Assembly: GCF_900104705.1 (NCBI RefSeq)
Contig: NZ_LT629734.1
Coordinates: forward strand, 1,612,001-1,676,000
Reading direction: 5' to 3'
Length of the DNA: 64,000 bases
DNA from: Agrococcus carbonis
Lineage (GTDB): Bacteria > Actinomycetota > Actinomycetes > Actinomycetales > Microbacteriaceae
Each line of letters opens with the position of its first letter. Position 1 is the first letter of the stretch. The notes beneath the pieces were generated by a model. That model was not told the origin of the DNA, ran no database searches, and saw only the letters and a program-made list of their open reading frames with translations. The translations under genes and the position numbers were made by a program. Positions 18,277-28,255 of this stretch are shown here, in pieces.

Positions 18277-18852
18277 GTGAACATGTGGTTGCAGTGGCTG
18301 CTCGCGATGACCGTCAAGAGCAAGGGGCGCCCCGCGCTCGGCATCGAGGACGTCGCGCGCACGCCGTTCATGGTGCTGCCGACCGACATCGACCTGCTCG
18401 GCCACATGAACAACGGGCGCTACCCCTCGTACATGGATCTCGCGCGCGTCGACATGCTCACGCGCACCGGCATGGCGAAGGTGCTCGACCGCGCCGGGAT
18501 CTACGCGGTGGTCGGGCAGTCGTCGATGGTCTACCGGCGCTCGCTCGACCTGTGGCAGCGATTCGACATCGAGACGGCCGTGCTCGGCGCCGACGAGCGC
18601 GCGATCTACCTTGTGCAGCGCTTCGTCGTCGACGGCGAGGTGCACGCGCGCGGCGTCGTGCAGGGCCGCTTCATCGAGAAGGGCGTGGGCACGGCGAAGA
18701 TCGCGCGCGTCGTCGAGGTGCTCGCCGCGGCGGGGCTCGAGGTGCGGCTGCCCGAGCTCGACGAGCGGGTCGCGCACTGGGCCGAGGTCAACGCGCTGCC
18801 GCCGTCGCGCGCGAGCCACGCCTCCGACTGGGCGGGGCGCACGCCGCGCTGA
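18277..18852 (+). CDS. Hotdog-fold acyl-CoA thioesterase-like protein
   Basis: A 191-residue single hotdog domain of the THEM6/4HBT type. The signature [17 protein letters not shown] is at about 47-63, and [13 protein letters not shown] and [11 protein letters not shown] follow. Start choice: GTG 18277 (with CAGGAT ending 8 bases upstream) or the ATG two codons later. It is divergent from trhO with only about 60 bases between starts. Substrate is unknown; a housekeeping acyl-CoA or 4-hydroxybenzoyl-CoA-like thioester is likely. Confidence 0.8.
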   Translation: MNMWLQWLLAMTVKSKGRPALGIEDVARTPFMVLPTDIDLLGHMNNGRYPSYMDLARVDMLTRTGMAKVLDRAGIYAVVGQSSMVYRRSLDLWQRFDIETAVLGADERAIYLVQRFVVDGEVHARGVVQGRFIEKGVGTAKIARVVEVLAAAGLEVRLPELDERVAHWAEVNALPPSRASHASDWAGRTPR

Positions 18853-18897
18853 CCGCTCCGAGCTCTGGCGACGACCCGCCTCGCTGACGGCCCCGCA

Positions 18898-18960
18898 CTC
18901 AACGGCCATGCGCGACGGATGTGCCGCGCATCAGCACATCCGTCGCGCATGGCCGTTGGG
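18898..18960. terminator. Perfect 24-bp inverted repeat between convergent genes
   Basis: Bases 18901-18924 are perfectly complementary to 18934-18957, with a 9-base loop. It lies between the stop codons of the thioesterase and the FAD oxidoreductase, a natural bidirectional terminator position, although no clear U-tract follows. A diverged copy with the same outer arm (CTCAACGGCCATGCG) and inner block GCACATCCGTCGCG is at 39208-39270, so this is also a dispersed repeat. Confidence 0.8.
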
Positions 18961-18988
18961 TTGCCGCGGGCTGGGCGAGGAAGACGCG

Positions 18989-20581
18989 TCAGGCCAGGCG
19001 CTCGCGCAGCAGCTCGAGCGCCGCGTGCGCCGCGTTGTGCCCGCCGATGCCCGAGACCGCGCCGCCGCGGCGCGCACCCGAGCCCGCCATGAGGATCCGC
19101 GGGTGCGCAGTCTCGACCCCCCACGCCTCGGCGACCGTCGTCGCCTCGCCCTCGAGCCACGGCCACGAGAGCGGCCCGTGGAAGATGTTGCCGCCGGGCA
19201 TCGCGAGCGCGTCCTCGATGTCGAGGGTCGTCTTCGTCTCGATCGCCGGCCCGTCGACCCCGTCGAGCAGCAGCGGCGCGATCGGCTCGGCGAGCACCGA
19301 GTCGAGCGAGGCGAGCACAGCCGCACCGAGCTCGCCCCGCATCCGCTCGTTCGTCTCGGGCGTCAGCAGCCGGTCGGGCACCTGCAGCCCGAAGACGGTG
19401 AGCGTGTGGGCGCCGGATGCGCGCAGCTCGGGCCCGAGGATCGTCGGGTCGGTGAGCGAGTGGCAGTAGATCTCGCACGGCAGCGGCTCGGGGATGCGCC
19501 CGGCCGTCGCGGCAGCGTGCGCGGCGCCGAGCTGCGCGTAGCCCTCGTTGACGTGGAAGGTGCCGCCGAACGCCGCCTCGGGCGCGATGCCGTCGCGCAG
19601 GCCCGGCAGCCGCGAGAGCAGCATGTTGACCTTGACCTGCGCGCCCTCGGGCCGCGGCGCCCCGCCGTCCTCGTCGCCGAGCAGGCGCCCGAGCACGTGC
19701 GGCGCGACGGCCGAGAGCACGAGGTCGAACTCGGCCGTGAGCTCGGTGCCGGTCGGGATGCCCTCCGAGTCGGTCGGCAGGCCGCCGACGCGCTCCTGCC
19801 ACGTGACCTCGCCGTCGGGCGTGACGCGGGTGACGGTGACGCCCGTCAGGATCTTCGCGCCTGCGTCGCGAGCGGCGCGCTCGAGCTCGCCCGAGACGCG
19901 GCCCATGCCGCCGATCGGCACGTCCCAGTCGCCGGTGCCGCCGCCGATCACGTGGTACAGCAGGCAGCGGTTCTGCTCGAGGTCCGGGTCGTCGAGGGCC
20001 GCGAACGTGCCGATGAGCGCATCGGTCGCGATGACGCCGCGCACGAGGTCGTGCCCGACCGCCGCCTCGATCGCGTCGGCGATCGGCGCGTCGACGATCT
20101 CCGACCACGCGGATGCGGCTCCCGCGGCGTCGCGCACGGCGGCCGCGGTGGGCAGGGGGCCGGTCAGGGTGGGGAACAGCGCCGCCGCGAGCCGGGTCGT
20201 GCGGTCGGTGAAGGCGGCGAAGCCGTCGGCGTCGTCCGCCGCGCCGATCGCGGCGAACGACGCGCGCGTGGCCGCCTCGTCGCCGACGTCGATGAGCAGC
20301 CCGCGGTCGGTGCCGGGCTGCGGCGTGTAGCTCGAGTAGCGGCGCCGCGCGAGCTGCACGTCGAGGCCGAGGTCGCGGATGATCTGCTCGGGCATGAGGC
20401 TCACGAGGTAGCTGTAGCGCGACAGGCGGGCGTCGTGGCCCGCGAAGCCGTTCGTGCTGACCGCCGCGCCGCCGACGTGGGGGAGCCGCTCGAGCACGGT
20501 CACGTCGACGCCCGCTCGGGCGAGGTAGGCGGCGGCCGTGAGGCCGTTGTGGCCTCCGCCGACGATGGCGACGCGCGGCAT
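18989..20581 (-). CDS. NAD(P)/FAD-dependent oxidoreductase, phytoene desaturase/PYROXD2-like
   Basis: A 530-residue flavoprotein. The N-terminal FAD Rossmann motif is [21 protein letters not shown], with the CrtI-type second block [13 protein letters not shown]. The C-terminal FAD segment is [19 protein letters not shown]. It has the PYROXD2 layout rather than a true carotenoid desaturase, and no carotenoid genes are nearby, so I do not call crtI. The substrate is unknown. The start ATG has GGGAG 3-4 bases upstream, rather close. Confidence 0.85.
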   Translation of the reverse strand: MPRVAIVGGGHNGLTAAAYLARAGVDVTVLERLPHVGGAAVSTNGFAGHDARLSRYSYLVSLMPEQIIRDLGLDVQLARRRYSSYTPQPGTDRGLLIDVGDEAATRASFAAIGAADDADGFAAFTDRTTRLAAALFPTLTGPLPTAAAVRDAAGAASAWSEIVDAPIADAIEAAVGHDLVRGVIATDALIGTFAALDDPDLEQNRCLLYHVIGGGTGDWDVPIGGMGRVSGELERAARDAGAKILTGVTVTRVTPDGEVTWQERVGGLPTDSEGIPTGTELTAEFDLVLSAVAPHVLGRLLGDEDGGAPRPEGAQVKVNMLLSRLPGLRDGIAPEAAFGGTFHVNEGYAQLGAAHAAATAGRIPEPLPCEIYCHSLTDPTILGPELRASGAHTLTVFGLQVPDRLLTPETNERMRGELGAAVLASLDSVLAEPIAPLLLDGVDGPAIETKTTLDIEDALAMPGGNIFHGPLSWPWLEGEATTVAEAWGVETAHPRILMAGSGARRGGAVSGIGGHNAAHAALELLRERLA

Positions 20582-20712
20582 GCATGCTCCCGTGGGGCTC
20601 GGTGCTGCGCGGCCGATCGGCCGCGCCAGGGCCTAGACAACCACAGCGGCGGATGCGGGGGAACGGTCGGGCGCGAGGGCTCGCTCCGGAGTCGGGCGCA
20701 TACGATGACGGC

Positions 20713-23700
20713 ATGACCGACCAGCGCAGGGATGACGACTTCGACGCGCTCATCGCTGAAGGCATCGAGCGGGCGCAGCGCGATCACGCGCACGTCACGC
20801 CCGAGGAGCGCGCCGACGACATCCGGCAGCTCGGCCTCGACGGGCCGCTCGAGGTGGTCGACGAGCAGGACGCCGACGACGAGCCGCTGCAGGCGCCCCC
20901 GCTGCCCGACTCCGGCCCCGCGTTCGAGATCGACGACGCGACGTGGGCGGCCGCGCAGCAGCCCTACCGGCCGGTCGAGGTGCCGGGGCCGTGGCCCGCG
21001 CAGGCGCCGCCCGTGACCGGGTGGTCGCTGTCGCAGGACATCGTCGACGTGCCGACGGTGCAGATGGATGCGGCAGAGCTCCAGGCGGAGCTCCAGGCCG
21101 CGACGCCGCCTGCGCCCGAGCCGGAGACCGAGCCGGTGCGGCAGCCCGAGCCGGTGCGGCAGCCCGAGCCGACGCCGGAGCCGGTGCCCCAGCCGACGCC
21201 GGAGCCCGTGCGCCAGCCGGCGCCTGAGCCGGCGCCTGAGCCGGTCGCGACGCCGGACATCACGCCGGTCGCCGAGCCCGAGCCGGAGCCGCAGCCCACG
21301 CGGGTCGCCGAGCCCGAGCCTGCGCGAGTCGCGGAGCCGCAGCCCGCCCCGGTCACTGAGCCCGAGCCGGAACCGCAGCCGGTCGCCGAGCCGGTGCGGG
21401 AGCGGGTGGCCGAGCCCGCACCCGCGCCCGTCCCGCAGCCCGCGCCCGTTCCGCCGCGCGCCCCGGCCCCGCACCCCGCACCCGTCGCGAACCCTGCAGC
21501 GCCCGCGCCGGCCGCCGCATCCGCCCCCCTCACACCGCCGCGCACCGAGGACCCCCGCGCGCTCGCGGCCGTCGAGCGCGTGGCCGGCTGGGTCGAGCGG
21601 CTCGCCGGCGACGCCGGCCACCGGCGCGACAAGGCCGAGGAGCGGCTCGCGGGGCTGCTGCGCGACCCGGAGGGGTACGAGTTCGCGCTCGGCTTCGTCG
21701 ACCGCGTGCTCCGGCCGGAGGATCCGCGGGTGAGCGCCCGCAGCTTCGAGGAGCTGAGCCGCGCGCTGCCGGGCATGCTCGACTGGCACCGCAGGCTCGG
21801 CGCGACGCTCGGTGGCGGCATGGGCATCGTGAGCCCCAAGCTCGTCATGCCCGTCGTCAAGAAGGGCATGCGCGACATGGTCGCCCACCTCGTGCTCGAC
21901 GCGACGCCGGCGAAGCTGACCAAGGCGCTCGCGCGGCTGCGCGCCGACGGCACGCGCGTCGGCGTGACGCTGCTCGACGGCGGCGCCGCGGTGGGCGCGC
22001 AGGAGGCGGACGAGCGGCTCGAGGCGATCACGGCGCTGCTCGAGCGCGACGACGTCGACGGCGTGACGCTGCGCGTGACCGACGTCGTGCCGCAAGCGCG
22101 TCTGTGGGCGTTCGACGAGACCGTCGAGCGCGCCGTCGACGCGCTGCTGCCGCTGTTCCGCCACGCCGCCCGGGAGGCCGGCTCGCCGCCCCTCACGCTC
22201 GGCGTGGAGGGGCAGCGCGACCTCGACCTGACCGTCGCGGTCTTCGAGCGGCTGCTGTCGCGGCCCGAGCTCGCGCGGCTCGAGGCCGGCGCGACGGTGC
22301 CGACCTCGCTGCCGGGCGCGCTCGCGGCCTACCGCCGCCTCGCCGCCTTCGCGCGCGGGCGCCGCGCCCAGGGCGGCGCCGGCATCCGCGTGCGGCTCGT
22401 GAAGGGTGCGCACCTCGCCACCGAGCGCGTCGAGGCGGCGCTGCACAGCTGGCCGCTCGCGACGCTGCCCTCGAAGCAGGCGACCGACGCCAACTACGCG
22501 CGCGTGCTGCGCGAGGCGCTGCTGCCCGACAACGCGTTCGCGGTGCGGCTCGGCGTCGCGACGCACAACCTCTTCCACCTCGCGTACGCCGCCGAGATCG
22601 CGCGCGAGCACGGCACCCATCAGCGCATGGACGCCGAGCTGCTGCTCGGCATCGGCGCCGACCACCGCGACGCGGTGCGCGAGCTCTTCCCGCAGGTCGT
22701 GCTCACGGCGCCCGTCGCGCGGCCCGCCCGCTTCGCCGACGCCGTGCCCTACCTGCTGCGCCGGCTCGACGAGCACGCCGACGGCGACGGCTTCCTCTCG
22801 GCGATGGCCGAGCTCGGCGACCCCGCGGTGCTGCAGCGCGAGCGCGACCGGTTCCTCGCCTCGCTCGAGCACCTGCGCCGCGAGGACGCCGCGGGCGAGC
22901 TCCCGCCGCCGACCCGCACCCAGGATCGCTTGGGCGACCTCGCCGCGTCCATGACGCATCCGGCCGGCTTCGCGCACGAGCCCGTCACCGACGTCACGCT
23001 GCCGCAGAACCGCGACTGGGCGCGCCGGGTCGTGCGCCGAGCCGGCTCGAGCGAGCTCGGGCTGCGCACGGTCGACATGAACCGCATCGAGGACTGGCCG
23101 ACCCTCGAGCGCCGCATCGATCGGGCGGCGCAGGCCGGTGACGGATGGGCTGCCGTCGGCGCCGAGGCACGCGCGGCCGCGCTGCGCGATGCCGCCGAGG
23201 CGCTGGGCGCCTACCGCGGGCGGCTCGTCGAGATCGCGATCGCCGAGACCGGCACGACGATCGCCGACGCCGACGCCGAGGTGTCCGCGGCGATCGACGC
23301 GGCGCGGCTGCACGCCGAGCACGCGCCGGGGCTCGAGCAGATCGAGGACGCCGTCGCGACCCCCGTGCCGCTCACCGTCGTGCTCTCGCCGTGGAGCTCG
23401 CCCGTCGCCGCGGCCGCCGACGACGTGACGGCGGCGCTCGCGACCGGCTCCGCCGTCATCCTGCGCCCCGCGCCGCAGGCCGCGCGCACCGCCGCGGTGC
23501 TGTGCGAGGCGCTGTGGGAGGGCGGCGTGCCGCGCGACGCGCTCGTGCTGTGCGAGGTCGCCGACGACGCGCTCGTCGAGCGGCTCGCCGCGCACCCGGC
23601 GGCCGGGCGCGTGCTGCTCACGGGCGACGACGGCACCGCGGCGCGGCTGCGGCGCGCGCGGCCCGACGGCGGGCTCCTCGCCCGCACCGGCGGCGTCAAC

Positions 23701-25059
23701 AGCATCGTCGTCACGCCGTCGGCCGACCTCGACCAGGCCGCCGACGACATCATCGCGAGCGCGTTCGCGCGCGCCGGGCAGAGCCGGGCCGCCGCATCCG
23801 TCGTCATCCTCGTCGACACCGCGGGCGACTCCGAGCGCTTCCGCGCGCGCCTCGTCGACGCCGCGGCCGCCCTCCACGTCGGCTCGCCGCTCGACGTGCG
23901 CACGCAGGTGGGCCCGCTCGTCGCGCCCGCCGACGGCCCGCTGCTGCGGGCGCTCACGACCCTCGAGGACGAGGAGGAGTGGCTGCTCGAGCCGAGGCGG
24001 GCGGATGCGTCGGGCCGGCTCTGGACGCCCGGCATCCGCGACGCGGTGCTCCCCGAGCACCTGCCGGCGCAACCGCTCCACGGCCCGCACCTCTGGATCG
24101 TCGAGGTCGACGACCTCGACGAGGCGATCGAGGTGCAGAACGGCACGGGCACGGGCCTCGCCGCGGGCATCCACTCGCTCGACCCGCACGAGGTCGCCCA
24201 CTGGCTCGACGAGGTGCGCGCCGGCAGCGCCTTCGTCAACCGGCCCATCACGGGCTCGATCGCCCACCGGCAGCCGTTCGGCGGCTGGCGCAGCTCGCAG
24301 GTCGGCCCGGGCACCCACGCGGGCGGGCCGAGCCGGCTCATGCCGCTCGTCGACTGGGCGCCGGTCGAGCGGGGCCCGCGCGCCTCGGTGCGGCTGCACG
24401 GCCTCGACAAGCGGGTCTCCGAGCTCATCGAGGCCGCGACCCCCGCGCTCGACTTCATCGAGTTCGACCGCGTGCGCGCCGGCGCCAACAGCGACCAGAC
24501 GGCGTGGGAGGCCGTGCTCGGCGGGGCGCGCGAGCTCGCCGACCTCGGCGTCGAGCGCAACGTGCTGCGCCACCGGCCCGCCGACGTGCTCATCCGCGTC
24601 GCCGAGGACGGCTCGGTCGCCGATCTCGTGCGGCTGCTCGCCGCGGCCGCCCGCACGCGCGCGATCGTGCGCCTCTCGACCGCCGTCGAGGTGCCCGCGG
24701 GCGTGCTCAAGCTCTCGCGCCAGGCGATCCCGCACGTGCGCATCGAGGAGCTCGTCGAGGAGTCGGATGCCGGCTTCCGCGCGCGCATCGCATCGGGCGA
24801 GGCGCTCGCGGCGGTCGAGAACGAGGATGCGCTCGGCCTGACCCGCACGACCGAGCCGCTGCGACGCATCCGCCTCGTGGGCACCGACGCGGCGCTGCTG
24901 CCGGCGCTCGCCGAGCATCCGCAGGTCGCCGTCTACGACGGGCCGGTGACGACCGAGGGGCGGATCGAGCTGCTGCCGTTCGTGCGCGAGCAGTCGATCG
25001 CGATCACGGCGCACCGCTTCGGGCTGCCCGATCCGACGATGCTGGGGCTGCCGCTGTAG
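20713..25059 (+). CDS. putA: PutA-type proline dehydrogenase with degenerate aldehyde dehydrogenase domain
   Basis: 1448 residues. An N-terminal disordered Pro/Glu-rich region (about 130-275, EPxP repeats) precedes a PRODH barrel (about 290-830) with [15 protein letters not shown] and the substrate-binding YLLRRLDE at 680-687. An aldehyde dehydrogenase fold follows (about 850-1230), then a C-terminal module typical of actinobacterial PutA. The ALDH half has lost its chemistry: Ser895 where the catalytic Asn of SPWN belongs, Arg918 for the NAD-binding Lys, Arg991 for the general-base Glu (ARTGG instead of AETxG), and Arg1025 for the nucleophilic Cys (AGQSRAA instead of AGQxCSA). The PRODH half looks intact. 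TACGAT (20701-20706) ends 6 bases before the ATG, predicting a leaderless mRNA. Proline to P5C is therefore likely; P5C to glutamate is unlikely from this protein. Confidence 0.9.
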   Translation: MTDQRRDDDFDALIAEGIERAQRDHAHVTPEERADDIRQLGLDGPLEVVDEQDADDEPLQAPPLPDSGPAFEIDDATWAAAQQPYRPVEVPGPWPAQAPPVTGWSLSQDIVDVPTVQMDAAELQAELQAATPPAPEPETEPVRQPEPVRQPEPTPEPVPQPTPEPVRQPAPEPAPEPVATPDITPVAEPEPEPQPTRVAEPEPARVAEPQPAPVTEPEPEPQPVAEPVRERVAEPAPAPVPQPAPVPPRAPAPHPAPVANPAAPAPAAASAPLTPPRTEDPRALAAVERVAGWVERLAGDAGHRRDKAEERLAGLLRDPEGYEFALGFVDRVLRPEDPRVSARSFEELSRALPGMLDWHRRLGATLGGGMGIVSPKLVMPVVKKGMRDMVAHLVLDATPAKLTKALARLRADGTRVGVTLLDGGAAVGAQEADERLEAITALLERDDVDGVTLRVTDVVPQARLWAFDETVERAVDALLPLFRHAAREAGSPPLTLGVEGQRDLDLTVAVFERLLSRPELARLEAGATVPTSLPGALAAYRRLAAFARGRRAQGGAGIRVRLVKGAHLATERVEAALHSWPLATLPSKQATDANYARVLREALLPDNAFAVRLGVATHNLFHLAYAAEIAREHGTHQRMDAELLLGIGADHRDAVRELFPQVVLTAPVARPARFADAVPYLLRRLDEHADGDGFLSAMAELGDPAVLQRERDRFLASLEHLRREDAAGELPPPTRTQDRLGDLAASMTHPAGFAHEPVTDVTLPQNRDWARRVVRRAGSSELGLRTVDMNRIEDWPTLERRIDRAAQAGDGWAAVGAEARAAALRDAAEALGAYRGRLVEIAIAETGTTIADADAEVSAAIDAARLHAEHAPGLEQIEDAVATPVPLTVVLSPWSSPVAAAADDVTAALATGSAVILRPAPQAARTAAVLCEALWEGGVPRDALVLCEVADDALVERLAAHPAAGRVLLTGDDGTAARLRRARPDGGLLARTGGVNSIVVTPSADLDQAADDIIASAFARAGQSRAAASVVILVDTAGDSERFRARLVDAAAALHVGSPLDVRTQVGPLVAPADGPLLRALTTLEDEEEWLLEPRRADASGRLWTPGIRDAVLPEHLPAQPLHGPHLWIVEVDDLDEAIEVQNGTGTGLAAGIHSLDPHEVAHWLDEVRAGSAFVNRPITGSIAHRQPFGGWRSSQVGPGTHAGGPSRLMPLVDWAPVERGPRASVRLHGLDKRVSELIEAATPALDFIEFDRVRAGANSDQTAWEAVLGGARELADLGVERNVLRHRPADVLIRVAEDGSVADLVRLLAAAARTRAIVRLSTAVEVPAGVLKLSRQAIPHVRIEELVEESDAGFRARIASGEALAAVENEDALGLTRTTEPLRRIRLVGTDAALLPALAEHPQVAVYDGPVTTEGRIELLPFVREQSIAITAHRFGLPDPTMLGLPL

Positions 25060-25081
25060 CGGGCCTGCTTGACTGGGCGGC

Positions 25082-26089
25082 ATGCGGTACGGATACAAGG
25101 CCAGCGCCGAGCAGTTCAGCCCGAGCGAGCTGCTCGACCTCGTCGTGCTCGCCGAGCGGGTCGGCCTCGACAGCGCCTTCATCAGCGACCACCTGCAGCC
25201 GTGGCGGCACGAGGGAGGGCACGCCCCGAACGCCGTCGCGTGGCTCGGCATGGCGCTCGAGCGCACCGAGCGGCTCGTGCTCGGCACCTCGGTGCTCACG
25301 CCGACGCTGCGCTACCACCCGGCGGTCGTCGCGCAGCAGTTCGCGACGCTCGGGCAGGTGCACCCCGGCCGGCTCATCCTCGGGGTCGGCACCGGCGAGG
25401 CGCTCAACGAGCAGGCGATCGGCGTCGAGTACCCCGAGCTCGCCGAGCGCTTCGCGCGGCTGCGCGAGGCGGTGCGGCTCATCCGCCGCCTGTGGAGCGA
25501 AGAGCGCGTCGACTTCGAGGGCGACTTCTACCGCCTGAACGGCGCGACCATCTACGACCGGCCGGATGCCGCCGACCCCGCGCAGCGCATCCCCATCTAC
25601 GTCGCGGGCGGCGGCCCCGCCACCACGCGCTACGCCGCGCGCTTCGCGGACGGCCACATCTGCACCTCGGGGAAGGGCGACGAGTACTACCGCGACACGA
25701 TCGTCGCGAACCTCGAGGAGGGGCTCGCGAAGGCCGAGCGCGACTCGGCCGAGGTCGACCGGATGATCGAGATCAAGGTCTCGTACGACCGCGATGCCGA
25801 CGCCGCGCTCGAGAACACGCGCTTCTGGGCGGCGCTCTCGCTCTCGCAGGAGCAGAAGCACGCGGTGCACGACCCGATCGAGATGCAGCGCCTCGCCGAC
25901 GAGCTGCCGATCGAGCAGGTCGCGAAGCGCTGGATCGTGGGGTCGGATGCGTCGGCCGTCGCGGGCGCGATCGCCCACTACGCAGAGCTCGGCTTCACCC
26001 ACCTGGTCTTCCACGGGCCGGGCGGCGACCAGCGCCGCTTCCTCGAGCAGTTCGCCGAGGACGTCTTGCCGCTGCTCCCCGCCCGCTGA
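25082..26089 (+). CDS. fgd: F420-dependent glucose-6-phosphate dehydrogenase
   Basis: 335 residues, collinear with mycobacterial Fgd1: [32 protein letters not shown] (His37, Trp41), GTSVLTP and [10 protein letters not shown]. Further matches are [21 protein letters not shown] and [15 protein letters not shown]. It oxidises glucose-6-phosphate to 6-phosphogluconolactone and reduces cofactor F420, which implies that the organism makes F420. It lies 22 bases after putA, but the relationship looks incidental. The start aligns with the family, although no strong Shine-Dalgarno sequence is visible. Confidence 0.95.
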   Translation: MRYGYKASAEQFSPSELLDLVVLAERVGLDSAFISDHLQPWRHEGGHAPNAVAWLGMALERTERLVLGTSVLTPTLRYHPAVVAQQFATLGQVHPGRLILGVGTGEALNEQAIGVEYPELAERFARLREAVRLIRRLWSEERVDFEGDFYRLNGATIYDRPDAADPAQRIPIYVAGGGPATTRYAARFADGHICTSGKGDEYYRDTIVANLEEGLAKAERDSAEVDRMIEIKVSYDRDADAALENTRFWAALSLSQEQKHAVHDPIEMQRLADELPIEQVAKRWIVGSDASAVAGAIAHYAELGFTHLVFHGPGGDQRRFLEQFAEDVLPLLPAR

Positions 26090-26095
26090 CGCGCC

Positions 26096-26355
26096 CCGCT
26101 GGTCGAGCGCGCCGCCCTGCCCCGCTGGTCGAGGAGCGCGCGCCGCAGGCGCTCGCGTCACGAGACCACGCCGCCCCATCCGCTCGTCGAGTAGCCCGCG
26201 CAGCGGGCGTATCGAGACGGACCCCCGCGGTCTCGATACGCCGCCTGCCGCGGCTGCTCGACCGGCGAGGGAACGGTGCATGCCGCCGCATGCCGCCCAC
26301 CCCGCCGGTCGAGGAGCGCGCGCCGCAGGCGCACGCGTCACGAGACCACGCCGCC
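26096..26355. repeat. Composite intergenic repeat: two GGTCGAGGAGCGCGCGCCGC units flanking a TCGAGTAG/TATCGAGAC palindrome
   Basis: Two near-identical ~55-bp units (about 26126-26180 and 26300-26354) share GGTCGAGGAGCGCGCGCCGC and CGTCACGAGACCACGCCGCC. They are the inverted orientation of the family at 13633. Between them GTCGAGTAGCCCGCGCAGCG...GTATCGAGAC (26187-26219) faces GTCTCGATACGCC...GCTGCTCGACC (26230-26262) as an inverted repeat. A truncated unit starts the block at 26100. The stretch has no gene. Confidence 0.85.
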
Positions 26356-26381
26356 CCGCGCCGCTTGCAGCACCGCCGAGG

Positions 26382-26912
26382 TCACGTGCGCCGCAGCCGC
26401 CCGACGACCACCCAGCACAGCACGGCGAGCGCCGCGACGGCGCCGACGACGAGCCACGGCACCGGTGCCGCACCCTCGAGCGCGAGGGCGAGCGCCGCAG
26501 CGCCTTGCGCGACCGCCTGCACCGCGAGGAAGCCCGGCACCGCATCCCGCAGCACCGCGACCTCGATGCGCGCTCGCCACGAGACGGCATCCGCGACGAC
26601 GCCGATGCGCAGCGCCGCGTGGGTGAGCAGCACGAGCACGGGCAGCTGCCATCCCAGTTCGCCACCCACCGCGAACATTCCGACGAGGGTACCGATCGCC
26701 GCGATGAGCAGGATCGGATGCGGCCAGCCGGCCACGACGGCGCCCGCCACGAGGCAGACCCAGAGCTCCGGGACGCCGAGCACCGCACCGGCCGCGCCGC
26801 ACAGCGCGAGCAGCGTCAGCCGCAGCACGAGCGCCGGCACCGATCGCTCGGTCTCCAACGAGGTCGCCGGCGCATCGGCGGCTCGGCGGCCCGACCACGT
26901 CGGCGCGCTCAC
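26382..26912 (-). CDS. Small integral membrane protein, last gene of the MoxR operon
   Basis: Family not recognised. 176 residues with five or so hydrophobic segments (LTLLALCGAAGAVLGVPELW onward) and a short basic C-terminus (VVVGRLRRT). The GTG start at 26912 overlaps the DUF58 gene's stop (GTGA), which fixes it. In MoxR/DUF58 clusters this position is often taken by membrane proteins, sometimes with transglutaminase domains; none is present here. Confidence 0.72.
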   Translation of the reverse strand: MSAPTWSGRRAADAPATSLETERSVPALVLRLTLLALCGAAGAVLGVPELWVCLVAGAVVAGWPHPILLIAAIGTLVGMFAVGGELGWQLPVLVLLTHAALRIGVVADAVSWRARIEVAVLRDAVPGFLAVQAVAQGAAALALALEGAAPVPWLVVGAVAALAVLCWVVVGRLRRT

Positions 26913-28255
26913 CGGGGCGCCCGCTGCCGGTCGCGCGAGAGCAGCTCGAGCGCCGCTCGAGCCCCGACCGGCTCGGGTCGGTCGTCGTCCCACCGCACCA
27001 CCGAGGCGCCCGCGCGACGGAGCGCCTCGAGCCGGTCGTCGCGCCGAAGCGCCACGAGGCGATAGGCCATCGCCGTGCGGCTCGTGACCTCCGCACCGCG
27101 CGCGGTGGGGAGCACGTCGACGGCGACGACGCGGTGACCGGTGCGCCGCCACTGCAGCGCCACGGCCATCGCCTCGTCGTCGAGGAACGTCGAGAGGATG
27201 ATCACGAGCGCGCCCGAGGGCACCTGCGGGGCGCGCACGCGCGCTCGCGGGGCGGTGCGCTCGGGTGCGGCGAGCGCGAGCCGGCGGATGATCCGGTCCA
27301 GGTGCCGACGACCGCCCGCGGGCCGCACGGGGCGCTGGCGCAGGCCGAGATCCTCGAGACCCACACGATCGCCCTGCCGCAGGTAGCTGTCGGCGAGCGA
27401 GGCCGCGGCCTCCCGCGCGATGTCCAGCGACGTCGCGTCATTCGGGTGCACGTCGCGCCCGCCTGCCCACGTGCCGACATCGGGCCCGACCTCGTCGCGG
27501 GAGTCGATCACGAGCACGACCGTCGCGTCGGCTGTCGACTGCGTGCGCCGCACGTAGAGGTCGCGGAGCTCGCCCGCGACCGTGCCGCGGCGCGCGCTCG
27601 CGCGCCAGTCGATGCGGCGCAGCCGATCTCCCGGGGCGAAGAGGCTCACATCGTGCAGCTCCGTGCCGTCCCCGATGCGCCGCGCCGCGTGAGGACCGAC
27701 GAGTCCTTGCAGGCGCGGCGGCAGCGGCAGCGCGCCGAGCCGGCGCGGCTGCGGCAGCACGAGCGCGGCCGTCGGCCCCACGGTGACCACGTCGCTGACC
27801 GCACCCTGCTGCGCCGCGAGCCCGAGCACATCCACCTGGAACACCCACCGCTCGCCCGTGCGCGGGCTCGCGGTGCGCAGCGGCAGCGTCCGTGCCTCGC
27901 CAGGTACGAGCCGCACGAGGCGCTCAGTCGGGCGCGTGCCCGGGCCGGATGCCCTGACGCGCGCGGCGTGCGCGCCCAGCGGCGCCACTATGGTCACCGC
28001 GCTCCGCACGCCGGATCCTGCGGCCGTGCTCGTCGGGGGCTGCAGCTGCACGGAGAGCGACCCGGCGGGTCGACGCTCGGCGGCCGCGGCGCTCATGATC
28101 ATCGGGGCCACGCCGAGCGCGGCGAGCTCGGCGCGACCGGTGAGCGCCCCGATCAGGAGCGCGAGGACACCGAGCATCAGGCCGGCCGTCACCGCCGTCG
28201 ACGGAGCCCAGGCAGCGGTGCTCGCGCGGCGGCTCGTGCGAGGCGGTGCGTTCAC
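26909..28255 (-). CDS. DUF58 domain protein
   Basis: 448 residues. Two N-terminal hydrophobic segments (about 20-60) anchor it. A variable domain follows, and then the DUF58 signature APGDRLRRIDWRASARRG and a von Willebrand A-like fold with VVLVIDSRDE and VIILSTFLDDE. DUF58 proteins nearly always accompany MoxR AAA+ ATPases, with proposed roles in envelope or protein maturation. The GTG start overlaps the MoxR stop (GTGA). Confidence 0.85.
   Translation of the reverse strand: MNAPPRTSRRASTAAWAPSTAVTAGLMLGVLALLIGALTGRAELAALGVAPMIMSAAAAERRPAGSLSVQLQPPTSTAAGSGVRSAVTIVAPLGAHAARVRASGPGTRPTERLVRLVPGEARTLPLRTASPRTGERWVFQVDVLGLAAQQGAVSDVVTVGPTAALVLPQPRRLGALPLPPRLQGLVGPHAARRIGDGTELHDVSLFAPGDRLRRIDWRASARRGTVAGELRDLYVRRTQSTADATVVLVIDSRDEVGPDVGTWAGGRDVHPNDATSLDIAREAAASLADSYLRQGDRVGLEDLGLRQRPVRPAGGRRHLDRIIRRLALAAPERTAPRARVRAPQVPSGALVIILSTFLDDEAMAVALQWRRTGHRVVAVDVLPTARGAEVTSRTAMAYRLVALRRDDRLEALRRAGASVVRWDDDRPEPVGARAALELLSRDRQRAPR

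Noticed and set aside
18989..20581. Carotenoid phytoene desaturase crtI
   Set aside because: The FAD motifs fit the wider CrtI/PYROXD2 family, but no crtB, crtE or other carotenoid gene is nearby and the layout is PYROXD2-like.
20500..25299. Very long open frame on the minus strand opposite putA, about 1600 codons
   Set aside because: It is a shadow of the GC-rich putA gene: Arg/His/Asp/Gly-rich composition, no domain, and the plus strand has clear PRODH motifs and a promoter.
13619..26355. Insertion sequence remnants
   Set aside because: The repeats have no transposase frame, no target duplications that I could see and no consistent terminal inverted repeats.
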